NCBI GenBank assembly: GCA_025024175.1
Contig: QCXZ01000001.1
Location: forward strand, 20,584,001 to 20,648,000
Reading direction: 5' to 3'
Origin: Rhyzopertha dominica
Lineage: Eukaryota; Arthropoda; Insecta; Coleoptera; Bostrichidae
Length of the DNA stretch: 64,000 nucleotides
Part shown: piece by piece, positions 49,801 through 60,000 of the stretch
Numbering within the stretch: position 1 is the stretch's first letter
Layout of the letters: every line of letters starts with the position of its first letter
The notes under the pieces: model-generated
Databases searched by the model: none
Told to the model about the DNA's origin: nothing
What the model saw: only the letters and a program-made list of their open reading frames with translations
Made by a program: the position numbers and the translations under genes

Positions 49801-52753
49801 TGTATCTTCGAGATTATCCAGGAGATGTACAGGACTTGGGATTGGACTTTACCACAGCAAATAATGATTTAGGGGAGACTAGGGTATGTCTTGTGGCTTG
49901 GAAGTTTATTTAATTGCTTAAACTGAAAACTTCCAGATTATAGAACTTAAGACAAATGGTAGAAATATTCCAGTTACGAATGATAATAGATTAGAGTACA
50001 TCCATCGACTGGCAGATTTTAAATTAAATGGTCAAATGAAGAAACAGTGTGATGCATTTAGGGATGGTCTAGACAGTGTTGTACCTCTTTTGTGGCTAAG
50101 GTTGTTCAATCATTATGAACTTCAGGTGATTATTGGTGGAGATACACAGGAAATTGACTTGGTTGACCTCAGGGAGCATACTGCATATGGAGGTAAGCCA
50201 AACATTCATGTTGTATATGTATATTATTAAGGTAAAGTTGGGTATATCATACAGTTAGCCAAATTGTACTACTGATATATTTAAATATGGCTAGCAAGAT
50301 TTTGCATTTGACATATGATAAGTCCGTAATGGTCTATGTTTATGATGGACGTTGGGCATGCCACTTTTTTGTTTACACCCAAGCAGCTGTAGCTTCTAAG
50401 CCTATTTTATAAAGGTTTTGTGTTCTCGAAAGTAAGTAAAATAAAAAGTAAAAAAAAAGCTTATTTAGGTATGTTTAAATTTTATTCAAAGTTAAACCAT
50501 TCATTTTTAGGTTAGGAAAATTCAATATTGTAACAGTTGGGTACATCCAGAGACTTGATACAGTGGTACATCGATATACGAGTGCATTAATATACGAGTT
50601 TTTTGAGATACGAGCTGCCGAACAAGCGATATTTTGCTTTGAGATGCGAGCAAGATTTGAGATACAAGAAATCGCACATTACACCGTTGCACACGATACC
50701 AACATGCGCCCGCATGGTGGGGTCGTGTGCAGCATCTAACAGTTTCTCCCACCTCAGACTAACCTCAGTCTGTGTGCTTGTTTCCCTCATTTTCGAAGCA
50801 TTTTTGACAAGTTAGGTTCACTTTGAGATAAGAGCAATTTGACATACGAGCAGGGTTACGGAACGAATTAAACTCGTATGTCGAGCTACCACTGTACTTC
50901 TAGACTGCGCCTACTCCATTAGTCGCTGCGTACGAAAGTGTTGTCAACAGTTAGGTCACCCAAAATACTTGGAAAGGCAAGAAAGCGCTAGCGCCTTTGC
51001 TCACAGTTTATTTTCATTTCAATTACACTGCCGTCCTGAACGTATTTTTTTTTTCAAAATTTTTTTCGCCAATTAAAAGAGCACACTTTCTCTTCTCAAA
51101 TGGTGCAGGCACATACCGGTAATAATAACAATGATACAATTAATTGATGTAGCAATCACATAAGGAAATTTTCGGCTTCGAGGTATTTTTTTACCTAATT
51201 GAATTAGACCTATAGTTGTGCAAGATGAAAGATGCTGAAATAGTCGAAAAAGACGCTAATGAAAGAATTTTTGTGGTAGCGTAACATATAACAAAGATAT
51301 GATTTTTTTAATCGGTACCCGAATCTGTTGCACACCGCACAACCTCACTGCTGTTCCTAGAGTACCTACGACCTGGAAATTTTGGATGCTGGATCTGTAA
51401 AATAAAACCGGAAAGCGGTACAAATGTTACTATTGATTTTTAAACAACACAAGTTTGTTATATAACTGTCGAGTTCTATGTTGTATGCTATTTTGCATTC
51501 TGTTCAGGTGATGAATTCTAATAATTAAATACAACTTAGCAATTAAGTTATCAACTGTATAATATGATTATTTTCAAATTCCTGTTCAAAAATGTGTTAA
51601 TTTAAGGACACAAACATAGTTTCTGCAGAAACGTTTCTGTGACAATTTATAATCATTTTATTAAGAGATGGTTTGGGAGTAACAGCTAAATAAACTCTAG
51701 ACGTTTTTTCGGCGACTTCTCAAAAATCCAAAAATTTATTTATTGCATGGAAAATATCTTCGGTTATTTTGCTTCAGAATGAGTTCGAAGTGGAAATATT
51801 AAATATAAGAGGAATGGAAATTATTGTAGTAGTATTCAATAATTTAACCATTGATTTATAGTACACATACTGAAGCATCTTCGATACTTTTGATATAGAT
51901 ACCTCCGATACTTCAAGTACTTTTGATACTTCAATACCTTGATACTTTCGATACTTCAATACTTGAGTAGTAAGAATTGCTTTCACAAGAAGTGTGTAAC
52001 AATGAAATAAAAAAAGTTAATCTTAAATATTCCCTGTATCTTTCAACTTAAGTAAAATGGTACTTTGATTTTTTGTTTAATTTTGTTCAAGGTCCAAATT
52101 ACTCGACACTAGTTCTTACACCTGTTTAAGAAAAAATGTATTTTCAAATTTTTGAGAAACACATCTAGGGTATTTCACTCACATATATCAATGCAATATA
52201 TGAAAAAATGAAAAAATTTCTTGCCAACGAAAATATCTTATTATTAAACAATCTATAAATATTTTAGTAAATCATGTACGATGTACCTAACTTTACCCTA
52301 CTATTTTATGGGGGAACGGAAACCTGAAGCTTTGGAGATGTATTGGGATATACATCGAGGCACGGCCAGTAAACATGAATTATAACATATTTCTTTTTAG
52401 GTGAATTTACAGCTGACCACCCCACGATACTTCTCTTTTGGCAAGTTTTAGGAAAGTTTACAGACACTCAAAAGAAACAATTGCTCAAATTCGTAACGAG
52501 TTGCTCACGACCTCCATTGCTAGGTTTTAAAGTAAGTTCAAAAAGAGCAATTATTGAAAATATATACCAAATTAACATTTTGCAGGAATTAAATCCATCA
52601 TTTTGCATACATTCCTCAGGGACTGAAGACAGAATGCCAACAGCAAGCACTTGTTTAAATTTGCTGAAAATTCCAATCATCAAAGAAGAGAATGTGCTGA
52701 GGGAAAAACTGTTGAGTGCGATTGCTCAACAAGCAGGTTTTGAACTGTCATAA
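40820..52753 (+). CDS. UBE3C: Ubiquitin-protein ligase E3C (HECT type), complete
   Basis: A HECT ubiquitin ligase that associates with the proteasome and extends ubiquitin chains. Exons: 40820-40954, 41013-41403, 41460-41780, 46254-46545, 46598-46773, 46837-46955, 47011-47215, 47267-47503, 49382-49626, 49677-49883, 49937-50192, 52401-52531, 52586-52753. The sum is 2883 bases (960 residues), somewhat shorter than human UBE3C. The N-terminus SYSFEGNHRTRPEQNLSGAS matches the family and is followed by an IQ-like basic segment (LQSHIRSYLVRKQKK, about residues 57-71). The HECT domain runs from about residue 625 (GLEEAGIDGGGIFKEF; HYFFIGRLVGK) to the end. The catalytic Cys is in MPTASTCLNLLK, residue 928 (TGT at 52652-52654). 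The chain ends in the usual AQQAGFELS. All borders are GT-AG and phases agree. Introns 3, 8 and 11 (4.5, 1.9 and 2.2 kb) hold transposon debris. Confidence 0.97.
41846..42101. mobile_element. Intronic MITE with about 80-bp inverted repeats
   Basis: The left arm starts GAATTTTGGCGTACCTAACT and the right arm is the reverse complement of GAATTTTGGCGTGCCTAACT. Arms align to about 80 bases with roughly 85-90% identity by eye. The centre has a perfect hairpin CTCCGTCTAT/ATAGACGGAG (about 41931-41961). It sits 66 bases after UBE3C exon 3. No clear target duplication. Confidence 0.85.
42867..43132 (-). other. Unrecognised antisense ORF in UBE3C intron 3
   Basis: A stop-free minus-strand frame of about 88 codons ends in TAA at 42867 and has protein-like composition (FNSLDDITVPAGRIYVCLAS, then ENCCIMGLSGASIRKTFRGS). 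A TGA precedes it and there is no ATG at the front, so it would have to be a terminal exon, a retrocopy fragment or a transposon piece. No splice acceptor is obvious and one N sits at 43129. I do not recognise the family. Confidence 0.4.
45811..46037. repeat. Inverted-repeat pair, possible MITE
   Basis: GAAGACCTTGGTGCAAAAAC at the left and the reverse complement of GAAGACTTTGGTGCAAAAAC at the right enclose about 180 bases in UBE3C intron 3. No target duplication or ORF. Confidence 0.55.
48250..48560. repeat. Transposon debris with CAGGGTG motifs
   Basis: ACACAGGGTGGTCGCGATGT at about 48268 and ATACAGGGTGTTAAATGC at about 48381 resemble termini of insect DNA transposons, including the CAGGGTG ends at 2572 and 5092. 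It is in intron 8 of UBE3C. The opposite ends were not found. Confidence 0.4.
50561..50894. mobile_element. Mariner/Tigger-type MITE in UBE3C intron 11
   Basis: Inverted ends CAGTGGTACATCGATATACG and CAGTGGTAGCTCGACATACG bound 334 bp, flanked by TA at 50559-50560 and 50895-50896. Several GATACGAG and GATGCGAG repeats lie inside. Terminus and target site fit pogo/Tigger-like elements. Non-coding. Confidence 0.88.
51865..51972. repeat. Degenerate 9-15 bp minisatellite
   Basis: About nine copies of a TTCGATACTT/ TTTGATACTT-like unit with CAA spacers in UBE3C intron 11. Confidence 0.75.
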
Positions 52754-52856
52754 TTTTTTAAGGCATCTCCTTTTTTATTTATTTGTGTATATAAATTTGT
52801 TTATTGTTGAAGTTGACTTTAAAATGCATTAGATTTACTTAAAGCATTTTGAAGGC

Positions 52857-52866
52857 AATAAATAAA
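52857..52866 (+). terminator. UBE3C polyadenylation signal
   Basis: Overlapping AATAAATAAA about 104 bases after the stop codon, followed by a TGTGTTTT tract. Confidence 0.65.
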
Positions 52867-53380
52867 GAACTTTAATGTGTTTTCTACATTTCCATGACCT
52901 GATTGAATATTCAAATGAAAATTGGTGCTGGGTACGGACAAAAATTTTAGAGAGGAAGAAGTATCTGTGTGCCACAGATGATTTTCCAAGTAGGGAAGAG
53001 TGCGGTAAAGTAGTATAATGGAGCATAGAGATAGAATGAAATTTTGAATAGCTAGATATTTTGTCGCTTGCTTTTTAATTCCATTCGTTAAGCTGTGCTG
53101 TGCAAAAGAATAAAAGTATTCATCAACATCTGCTTAAAAACATTGCTTAAGGTATCCAAATGGAAAAGGTAGTGCAATATACGAAATATCGCTGTGCTAC
53201 ACAGTGTAGTTTCACATTATACACCAATTTTTCTAGTCACCAGGTGTGTCCACAATATACGGATTTCAGTTTTCAAGAGGCCACTTTTCACGTTGTGGTA
53301 ATTAGTGGTCGAATCAAAGGGAAACCAGAGAAAACTGATTTATTAACGTGTTTATTTAAAAGATGAAAAATTCAACTTTT

Positions 53381-54245
53381 TTATTTACTATTATTTTTAC
53401 TACTGTCACTGTCCGAGGTCAACTCCCTTTTTGCGGTGACGTTCAGCCAATCGCCACCTGCCACAGTACTCTTTCTGAAACGTTGATGGTAAAGGCACTC
53501 ACCGTACCGTCTTGGGGTTGATGATCGGGTCCTCTTGTACCTGCTGCCTTCACTACTACGGGAACGGTAACGTCTTCTTACATACATCTCTTCCACCATT
53601 TTTGTTGAAACAGAGACTTGTTTCTTGAGGCTGACCAGTTGGTGTACACTCACATTGGGTTGATTGACCATTGGCAAAGTAGCGGCAGCGTGCGTTACTT
53701 GTCTTTTGTCTGCAATCTCTGCCATCTTGGTTAACGCTACTCCTTGGCTAGCTGACAATATTTATTGCACTTGGTTGGGAAGCCGTTGCAACCACAGCTT
53801 TCTAAGCACATCGTCCATGACTTTAAGGCTAGGGATTTCATTTGCCGAAGGAGCTGAGACATCTTCTGAACCCCGAGATCCATCTCTGTCAACAGTTTCT
53901 TAAGCTGCCGCTCGTTGGAATCCGAAAAAGCATGTATGAGAGCTGACTTAAGCGCATCATATTCTTGAGTCTGTGGGGGTTTCTCCGGGATGTCTGCAAC
54001 TTGTTGTAGTGTGTTGCAGTCTAGAGCTGCATAATATTTTGAGACATCCCCTTTGATGTTGTTGCTTCAATTTGCATGAACCACAATTTTGGGTTATGGG
54101 TCCAGAACGCAGGCACTTAATTTGTATGCTGCCAGTCTCCGTTTTTAGGTCGGGTGCGGCCATTCCTCTGCCAAATGCTGATGGTGGTTCAGAATCCGTT
54201 TCCGACATTGTGACTGCAATCAGTAATGCTAATTTTTTCAACATC
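53381..54245 (-). pseudogene. Gypsy-type LTR retrotransposon gag relic
   Basis: The minus strand carries the order of a Ty3/gypsy Gag: an acidic start near 54245, a capsid-like block with a Gln- and Leu-rich helix around 53780-53960, a segment rich in basic residues, and a Tyr/His/Arg tract near 53480 where Gag normally ends. The frame is broken at several points by shifts and stops. No protease, reverse transcriptase or LTR is seen adjacent, so this is a truncated fragment. Identification is from the pattern of the capsid region and is less certain for the ends. Confidence 0.75.
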
Positions 54246-54493
54246 ATGTTCTGTTAGGTTACAGTAACATTTTCTTTAAATAATAATCACCTGGTCATCA
54301 TTTAAATAATAAGTCCTGTTTATGCTAGTGGTGCCAGTTATAATGCAATGAGAAAGGCACCTTAAATAAGTGTCTAATGCATTTGTATTTATATGTCTAC
54401 TCAGGGTTATCAAACAAGAAAATTTTCAGAAAGAAAAGCCTTTGCTATATAGACAAAACCAGTTATATGCATTAGAACTAAACTTCACTGATG

Positions 54494-54648
54494 AGCTCAG
54501 TCAGTTGATGTTCAACTGTTTGTTTGACAACACCACAAAATTCTTTTTTTCAAAAATTCATGAAACTTCCATTTAAACCACTAGTCTACGAAGTCAAATA
54601 AAAAAAGTTAGGCATTGTAGACTGTTTCCATGAACACCTGTATAAGAA
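54494..54648 (+). repeat. Dispersed repeat D, copy 1
   Basis: CTCAGTCAGTTGATGTTCAA, then ACCACAAAATTC, CACTAGTCTACGAAGTCAAA and TGTAGACTGTTTCCATGAAC. Two further copies lie at 56205 and 56465. The unit is about 150 bp and non-coding. Confidence 0.75.
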
Positions 54649-56204
54649 TTTTAGTCTTTTCAGCACTACCACGAAGCTCTGGGATACTTGTTATAAGGAA
54701 TATTGAAAATCTGACACTTCTAAGTAAGCAGACACCACCAAGAATTGATACACTGCACTACAATGATATAAACTGTGTTATAAGCAGGTATTTGTACCCT
54801 AGTATACTGGTGGTCAAATACTCTGCAATTAGTCACCCTCCGAGAGTTTAAAGGCCACAGGGCCTGTGCTGTATTTTTTTATACTTCCCTGTGTATACTG
54901 GAGGACAAGTAGGCACTTTGTGATCATCAGTCACACTTTCGGACTGGGACCGTGTTCCACTAAAGGCGGTACACTAAAAAAAAACAACAAAAAAATCTCA
55001 CCCACTGCTATCATAAAGTATTCTCACCTTCTGTTCATCTATATCACTTTGAATTAATGAATCGCAACTTGTAGCACATAATTATTAATATAGACTTGAA
55101 AATTGCAATTTAAAACCAACAGGAAATAAACCATATCCCATACTCCATACTTTTTAACCCCTTACCAGATACTAATGGTACAGCCCTACAGCCGGCACAA
55201 ATCAAAATAAACAGAATTTTATCAAGATATTATCTTACCGCAGTTCTCCTTAATGGTAGAGGGTGCTGAAGCAGATTTTTGCCTTAAACACCTAAAGAGA
55301 TAGACAAAGCTACCCACTTTGAACCTCATCCGGTAAGTAGCTAAAATGTATTAAATTAAGGAGCCATAAATTATATGGCACAATAAAATACCCAGCCCCT
55401 ACCAGAGGTGCTTGAAATATTATTTAGAGTACTTCTCAGCTGTTAAGGAAACACAATCTTGGTTTTCTAAACAGCAATAAAATATGACCGATTGTAATTT
55501 ACACATTTTATTTCATTTTATGGTAGATTTTGATGTACTTCATATAATGCACTTATATACTGCACAGCTCCAAAATGGTCTCCACGAATTTACAGGGTGC
55601 TTTTATGAACTGAAATCTCACACAAAAGAAGATCCCATAGAATACATATTAGGTTGGGAACCTGGGTACAAAAATACCTTCCTGAAAAGTAACTACATTT
55701 AGTTTGAGTTGAGGATCTAATCCAAATCCAACTAAGACATTTTTATGCAAACTTATCAATTCTGATAAACCATGCGTGGATAAATTGATTCTTAATTAGG
55801 AACTTCTCATCATCACCTGGCATAGAAGTAGAAAAATTGATAAGTAAATGTCAAAGTAAAAAAAATTGATTAAAAATATTGGCATTCATATAATAGTTTT
55901 CCATTATTAGGTTTCTGTTATAAATAACCCCTTTTGTGACATGTAACAATGGGGCAAAATACAATATTTGTCTGAATAAACTGTCTTGTGCAATTATTTT
56001 TGAGTAATCCAACTTAGGAAGTACTTCTATAGCTTTTCTGTTGTGAACTTTCGCAAAAATAGTATGAAAGTACCATATCAAATATTGATAGTTTTAATGA
56101 TATATTTGTTCATAGTTTCAATTGTTTTATACAACTTTTCCTAAACTACACCTACCTACATTTGGCAGTAATAAATACTACAATAACTCTTAAAAAACTA
56201 GTCA

Positions 56205-56355
56205 ATATCTCGGTCAGTTGACGTTCAAATGTTTTCTTTATAAACACTACAAAATTCTCAATGATTTATAAAAACTCCCTTATTTAAACCACTTTTCTGT
56301 GATATCAAATAAAAAAGTTAATTATTGTAGACTGTCGCAGCGTGAACACCAAACA
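56205..56355 (+). repeat. Dispersed repeat D, copy 2
   Basis: CTCGGTCAGTTGACGTTCAA followed by ACTACAAAATTCTC and TTGTAGACTGTCGCAGCGTG. Diverged from copies 1 and 3 by scattered substitutions. Confidence 0.72.
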
Positions 56356-56464
56356 TTGTTTTTGAAATAAGCAGCTCAAAAACAACTTACTGTGGTTTGT
56401 TAGGTCTAATACTTTTTGTTTAATTCAATGCCCTTAATCGAATGCGGAATGAAATAAACTTGTA

Positions 56465-56620
56465 GTCAATATCTCAGTCAGTTGATGTTCAATTGTTTTT
56501 TGGAAACACCACCAAATTCATCCCAAAAATTCATTAAGCCTTTTTCTTTAAATTACTAGTCTACGAAGTTAAATAAACCTTAGTTTTTGAGACTGTTACC
56601 GTGAACATGGGAGTTTTTTG
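56465..56620 (+). repeat. Dispersed repeat D, copy 3
   Basis: CTCAGTCAGTTGATGTTCAA followed by ACCACCAAATTCATC, CTAGTCTACGAAGTTAAATA and GACTGTTACCGTGAACATG. It lies only about 110 bases after copy 2 in the same orientation. Confidence 0.72.
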
Positions 56621-57009
56621 TTATTTCGACTACAATTAGTTCAAATTGCTAGAAGCAATAATTTTGTCAGAACACCACTACATAAAGCAAATCTTAAGTA
56701 GTTATTTTGACAAGAGATATATATTTTCAAAGTCTATTATAAATATTTGTTAGAATTCGTAGTTAAAACAAAAAAAGCAAATAACTTTGTAACAAACACG
56801 AGATAACTAATTTTGAGCTTATCTAAAAACATCTTTACAACTATCGTTTCAACTTATCATTAATATCAAAATAACAGAAAACAATTTCCATAGGTGTAGA
56901 ACATTTTTGCTAGATAATTGATCTAGGATGTATAAATTTTAATATGACAATAACTACCTACCATTCCCTGTAGTTGTTAATACCAGTATAGTTATTAAAA
57001 ATATGTTCG

Positions 57010-60000
57010 GTGGTGAAACGTATTCATTCGTTTGACTTAATACAAAAGTCTCTTATGCTTTCTGGAAACATTCCCTTCACAACGGAAGCTAAAACGGACA
57101 CCGAAAAACACAATTGGTCATATTAACAATATTAGAGACCATTCGTTCAACTTAACACGGACATCTTCTCTTGCTTTCTGGCAAGTCCCTTAATTACATC
57201 ACATCGGAAGAGGAGAAGACCATTAAGAAACACAATTGGTCAAACTAACAACATTAGAGACTACTCGTTCGATTTCATACGGAAATCTCTAATGCTTTCT
57301 GAAACAGTATCTTCATTACATCACATCGGCAGCGGAGACGACCATTAAGAAACGCTATTGGTCAAACTAACATTATNGACCATATTCGTTCAACTTAATA
57401 CGAAAATCTGTTATGCTCTCTGAATCAGCCCTTTCATTACATCACATCGGAAGCGGAGACGACCGTTAAAAAAAGAATTTTTCAAACTAACAATATTATA
57501 GACGAAAATGAGAATTTAGGATGGCAATGCCATCTGTCAGCATTACACTGACATGATGACAAAGCCACCTAGCTGCCTTAACGGGAACTACTTCCTAAAG
57601 GAAGTGACCTGTAGCCTGACAAATTGGCATGCAACTGCATACTTCAATTTGACAGCAGGCCCCCACGGCACTTTTTGCTGACGGGCTAGAACCAACATAC
57701 ATTAAAATGCATGTCAATGCTGTGCTGTCTACACCTCAACCAACTGCAGCAAAAAGTGCCGTGGGGGCCTGCTGTCAAATTGAAGTATGCAGTTGCATGC
57801 CAATTTGTCAGGCTACAGGTCACTTCCTTTAGGAAGTAGTTCCCGTTAAGGCAGCTAGGTGGCTTTGTCATCATGTCAGTGTAATGCTGACAGATGGCAC
57901 TGCCATCCTAAATTCTCATTTTCATCATACCATTGCTTTGGTATATAAGCAAAACCAGTTCTATGCCGTGTTGTCTACACTAGACCTAAACTGCACTGAT
58001 GAGCTGTAATGACAGCGAAATAGTACTATCTGCAGTTGGTTGAGGTGTAGACAGCACAGCATAGACATGCATTTTAATATTATAGACGATTCGTTCAACT
58101 TAATACGGCAATCTCTTATGCTTTCTGAAAACATTCCCTTCAAATATAGCACAACGGAATCTAAAACGACCTCCGACAAATACAATTGGTCATATTAACA
58201 TTATTAAAGACCATTCGACTTAATACGGAAATCGCGGATGCTTTCTGGAAACAGTTCCTTTATTACATCACGTCGGAAGCGGAGACGACCATTAAGAAAC
58301 ATAATTGGTCAAATTAACNATATTATATACCATTCGTTCGACTTAATACGGAAATCTCTGATGCTTTCTGGAAACAGCTCCTTTATTACATCACGTCGGA
58401 AGCGGAGACGACCATTAAGAAACAATTGGTCAAACTAACAATATTATAGACGATTCGTTCAGCTTAATACGGCAATATCTTATGCTTTCTGAAAACATTT
58501 CTTTCATTATAGCACAACGGAAGCTAAAACAACCACCGAAAAAACACAATTGGTCGTATTAACAATATTAGAGACCATTCGTTCGACTTAATACGAAAAT
58601 CCCTGATGCTTTCTGGAAACAGTTCCTTTATTACATCACATCGGAAGCGGAGACGACCATCAAGAAACACAATTGGTCAAATTAACAATATTATAGACCA
58701 TTCGTTCAACTTAATACCGCAATCTCATGCTTTCTGGAAACATTCCCTTCATTATAGCACATCGGAAGCGGAGACGACCATTTAGAAACACAATTGGTCA
58801 AACTAACAACATTAGAGGCCACTTGTTCGACTTTATACGTAAATCTCTTATACGAAAAACACAATTGGTCATATTAACAATATTAGAGACCATTCGTTCA
58901 ACTTAATACGGACATCTTCTCTTGCTTTCTGGCAAGTCCCTTAATTACATGACATCGGAAGAAGAGACGACCATTAAGAAACACAATTGGTCAAACTAAC
59001 AACATTAAAGACCACTTGTTCGACTTTATACGTAAATCTCTTATGCTTTCTGAAACAGTCCCTTCATTAAATCACATCTGAAGCGGAGACGACCATTAAG
59101 AAACATAATTGGTCAAACTAACAACATTAGAGACCATTCGTTCGACTTAATACGCAAATTCAGATGCTTTCTGGAAACAGTTCCTTCATTATAGCACAAC
59201 GGAAGCTAAAACAACCACCGAAAAAACACAATTGGTCGTATTAACAACATTAGAGACCATTAGTTTGACTTAACACGGAAATCTCTTATGCTTTCTGGAA
59301 ACATTTCCTTCATTACATCACAGCGGCAGCGGAGCCGACCATTAAGAAACGCAACTGGTCAAACTAGCAGTATTATAGACGACTCGTTCAACTTAATACG
59401 GCAATCTCTTATGCTTTCGGAAACATTCCCTTCATTATAGCACAACGGTAGCTAAAACGACCACCCAAAAAAATATAATTGGTGATATTAACAATATTAG
59501 AGACCATTCGTTCTGCTTAATACGAAAATCTCTTATGCTTTCTGAATCAGCCCTTTCATTACATCACTTCGGAAACGCAGACGACCATTAAGAAACGCAA
59601 CTGGTCAAAATTAAAACATTACAGACCAGTCGTTTGACTTAATACGGAACTCTCTTATACTTTCTGGAAACATTCCCTTCATTACATCATATCGGAAGCG
59701 GAGACGCTGTTAAGAAACACAATTGGTCAAATTAACGACATTAGAGACCATTCGTTCGATTTAATACGGAAATCTCTGATGCTTTCTGGAAACAGTTCCT
59801 TTATTACATCACATCGGAAGCGAAGACTACCATTAAGAAACATAAATTGGTCAAACTAACAACATTAGAGACCATTCGTTCGACTTAATACGGTAATCTC
59901 AGATGCTTTCTGGAAACAGTTCCTTCATTATAGCACAACGGAAGCTAAAACAAGCACCGAAAAAACACAATTGGTCGTATTAACAATATTAGAGACCATT

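Larger units (their letters stand above)
54650..57008. other. Intergenic stretch with repeat D copies
   Basis: No host gene is recognised. Two repeat D copies lie in the second half. Short ORFs have no recognisable domain. Confidence 0.4.
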
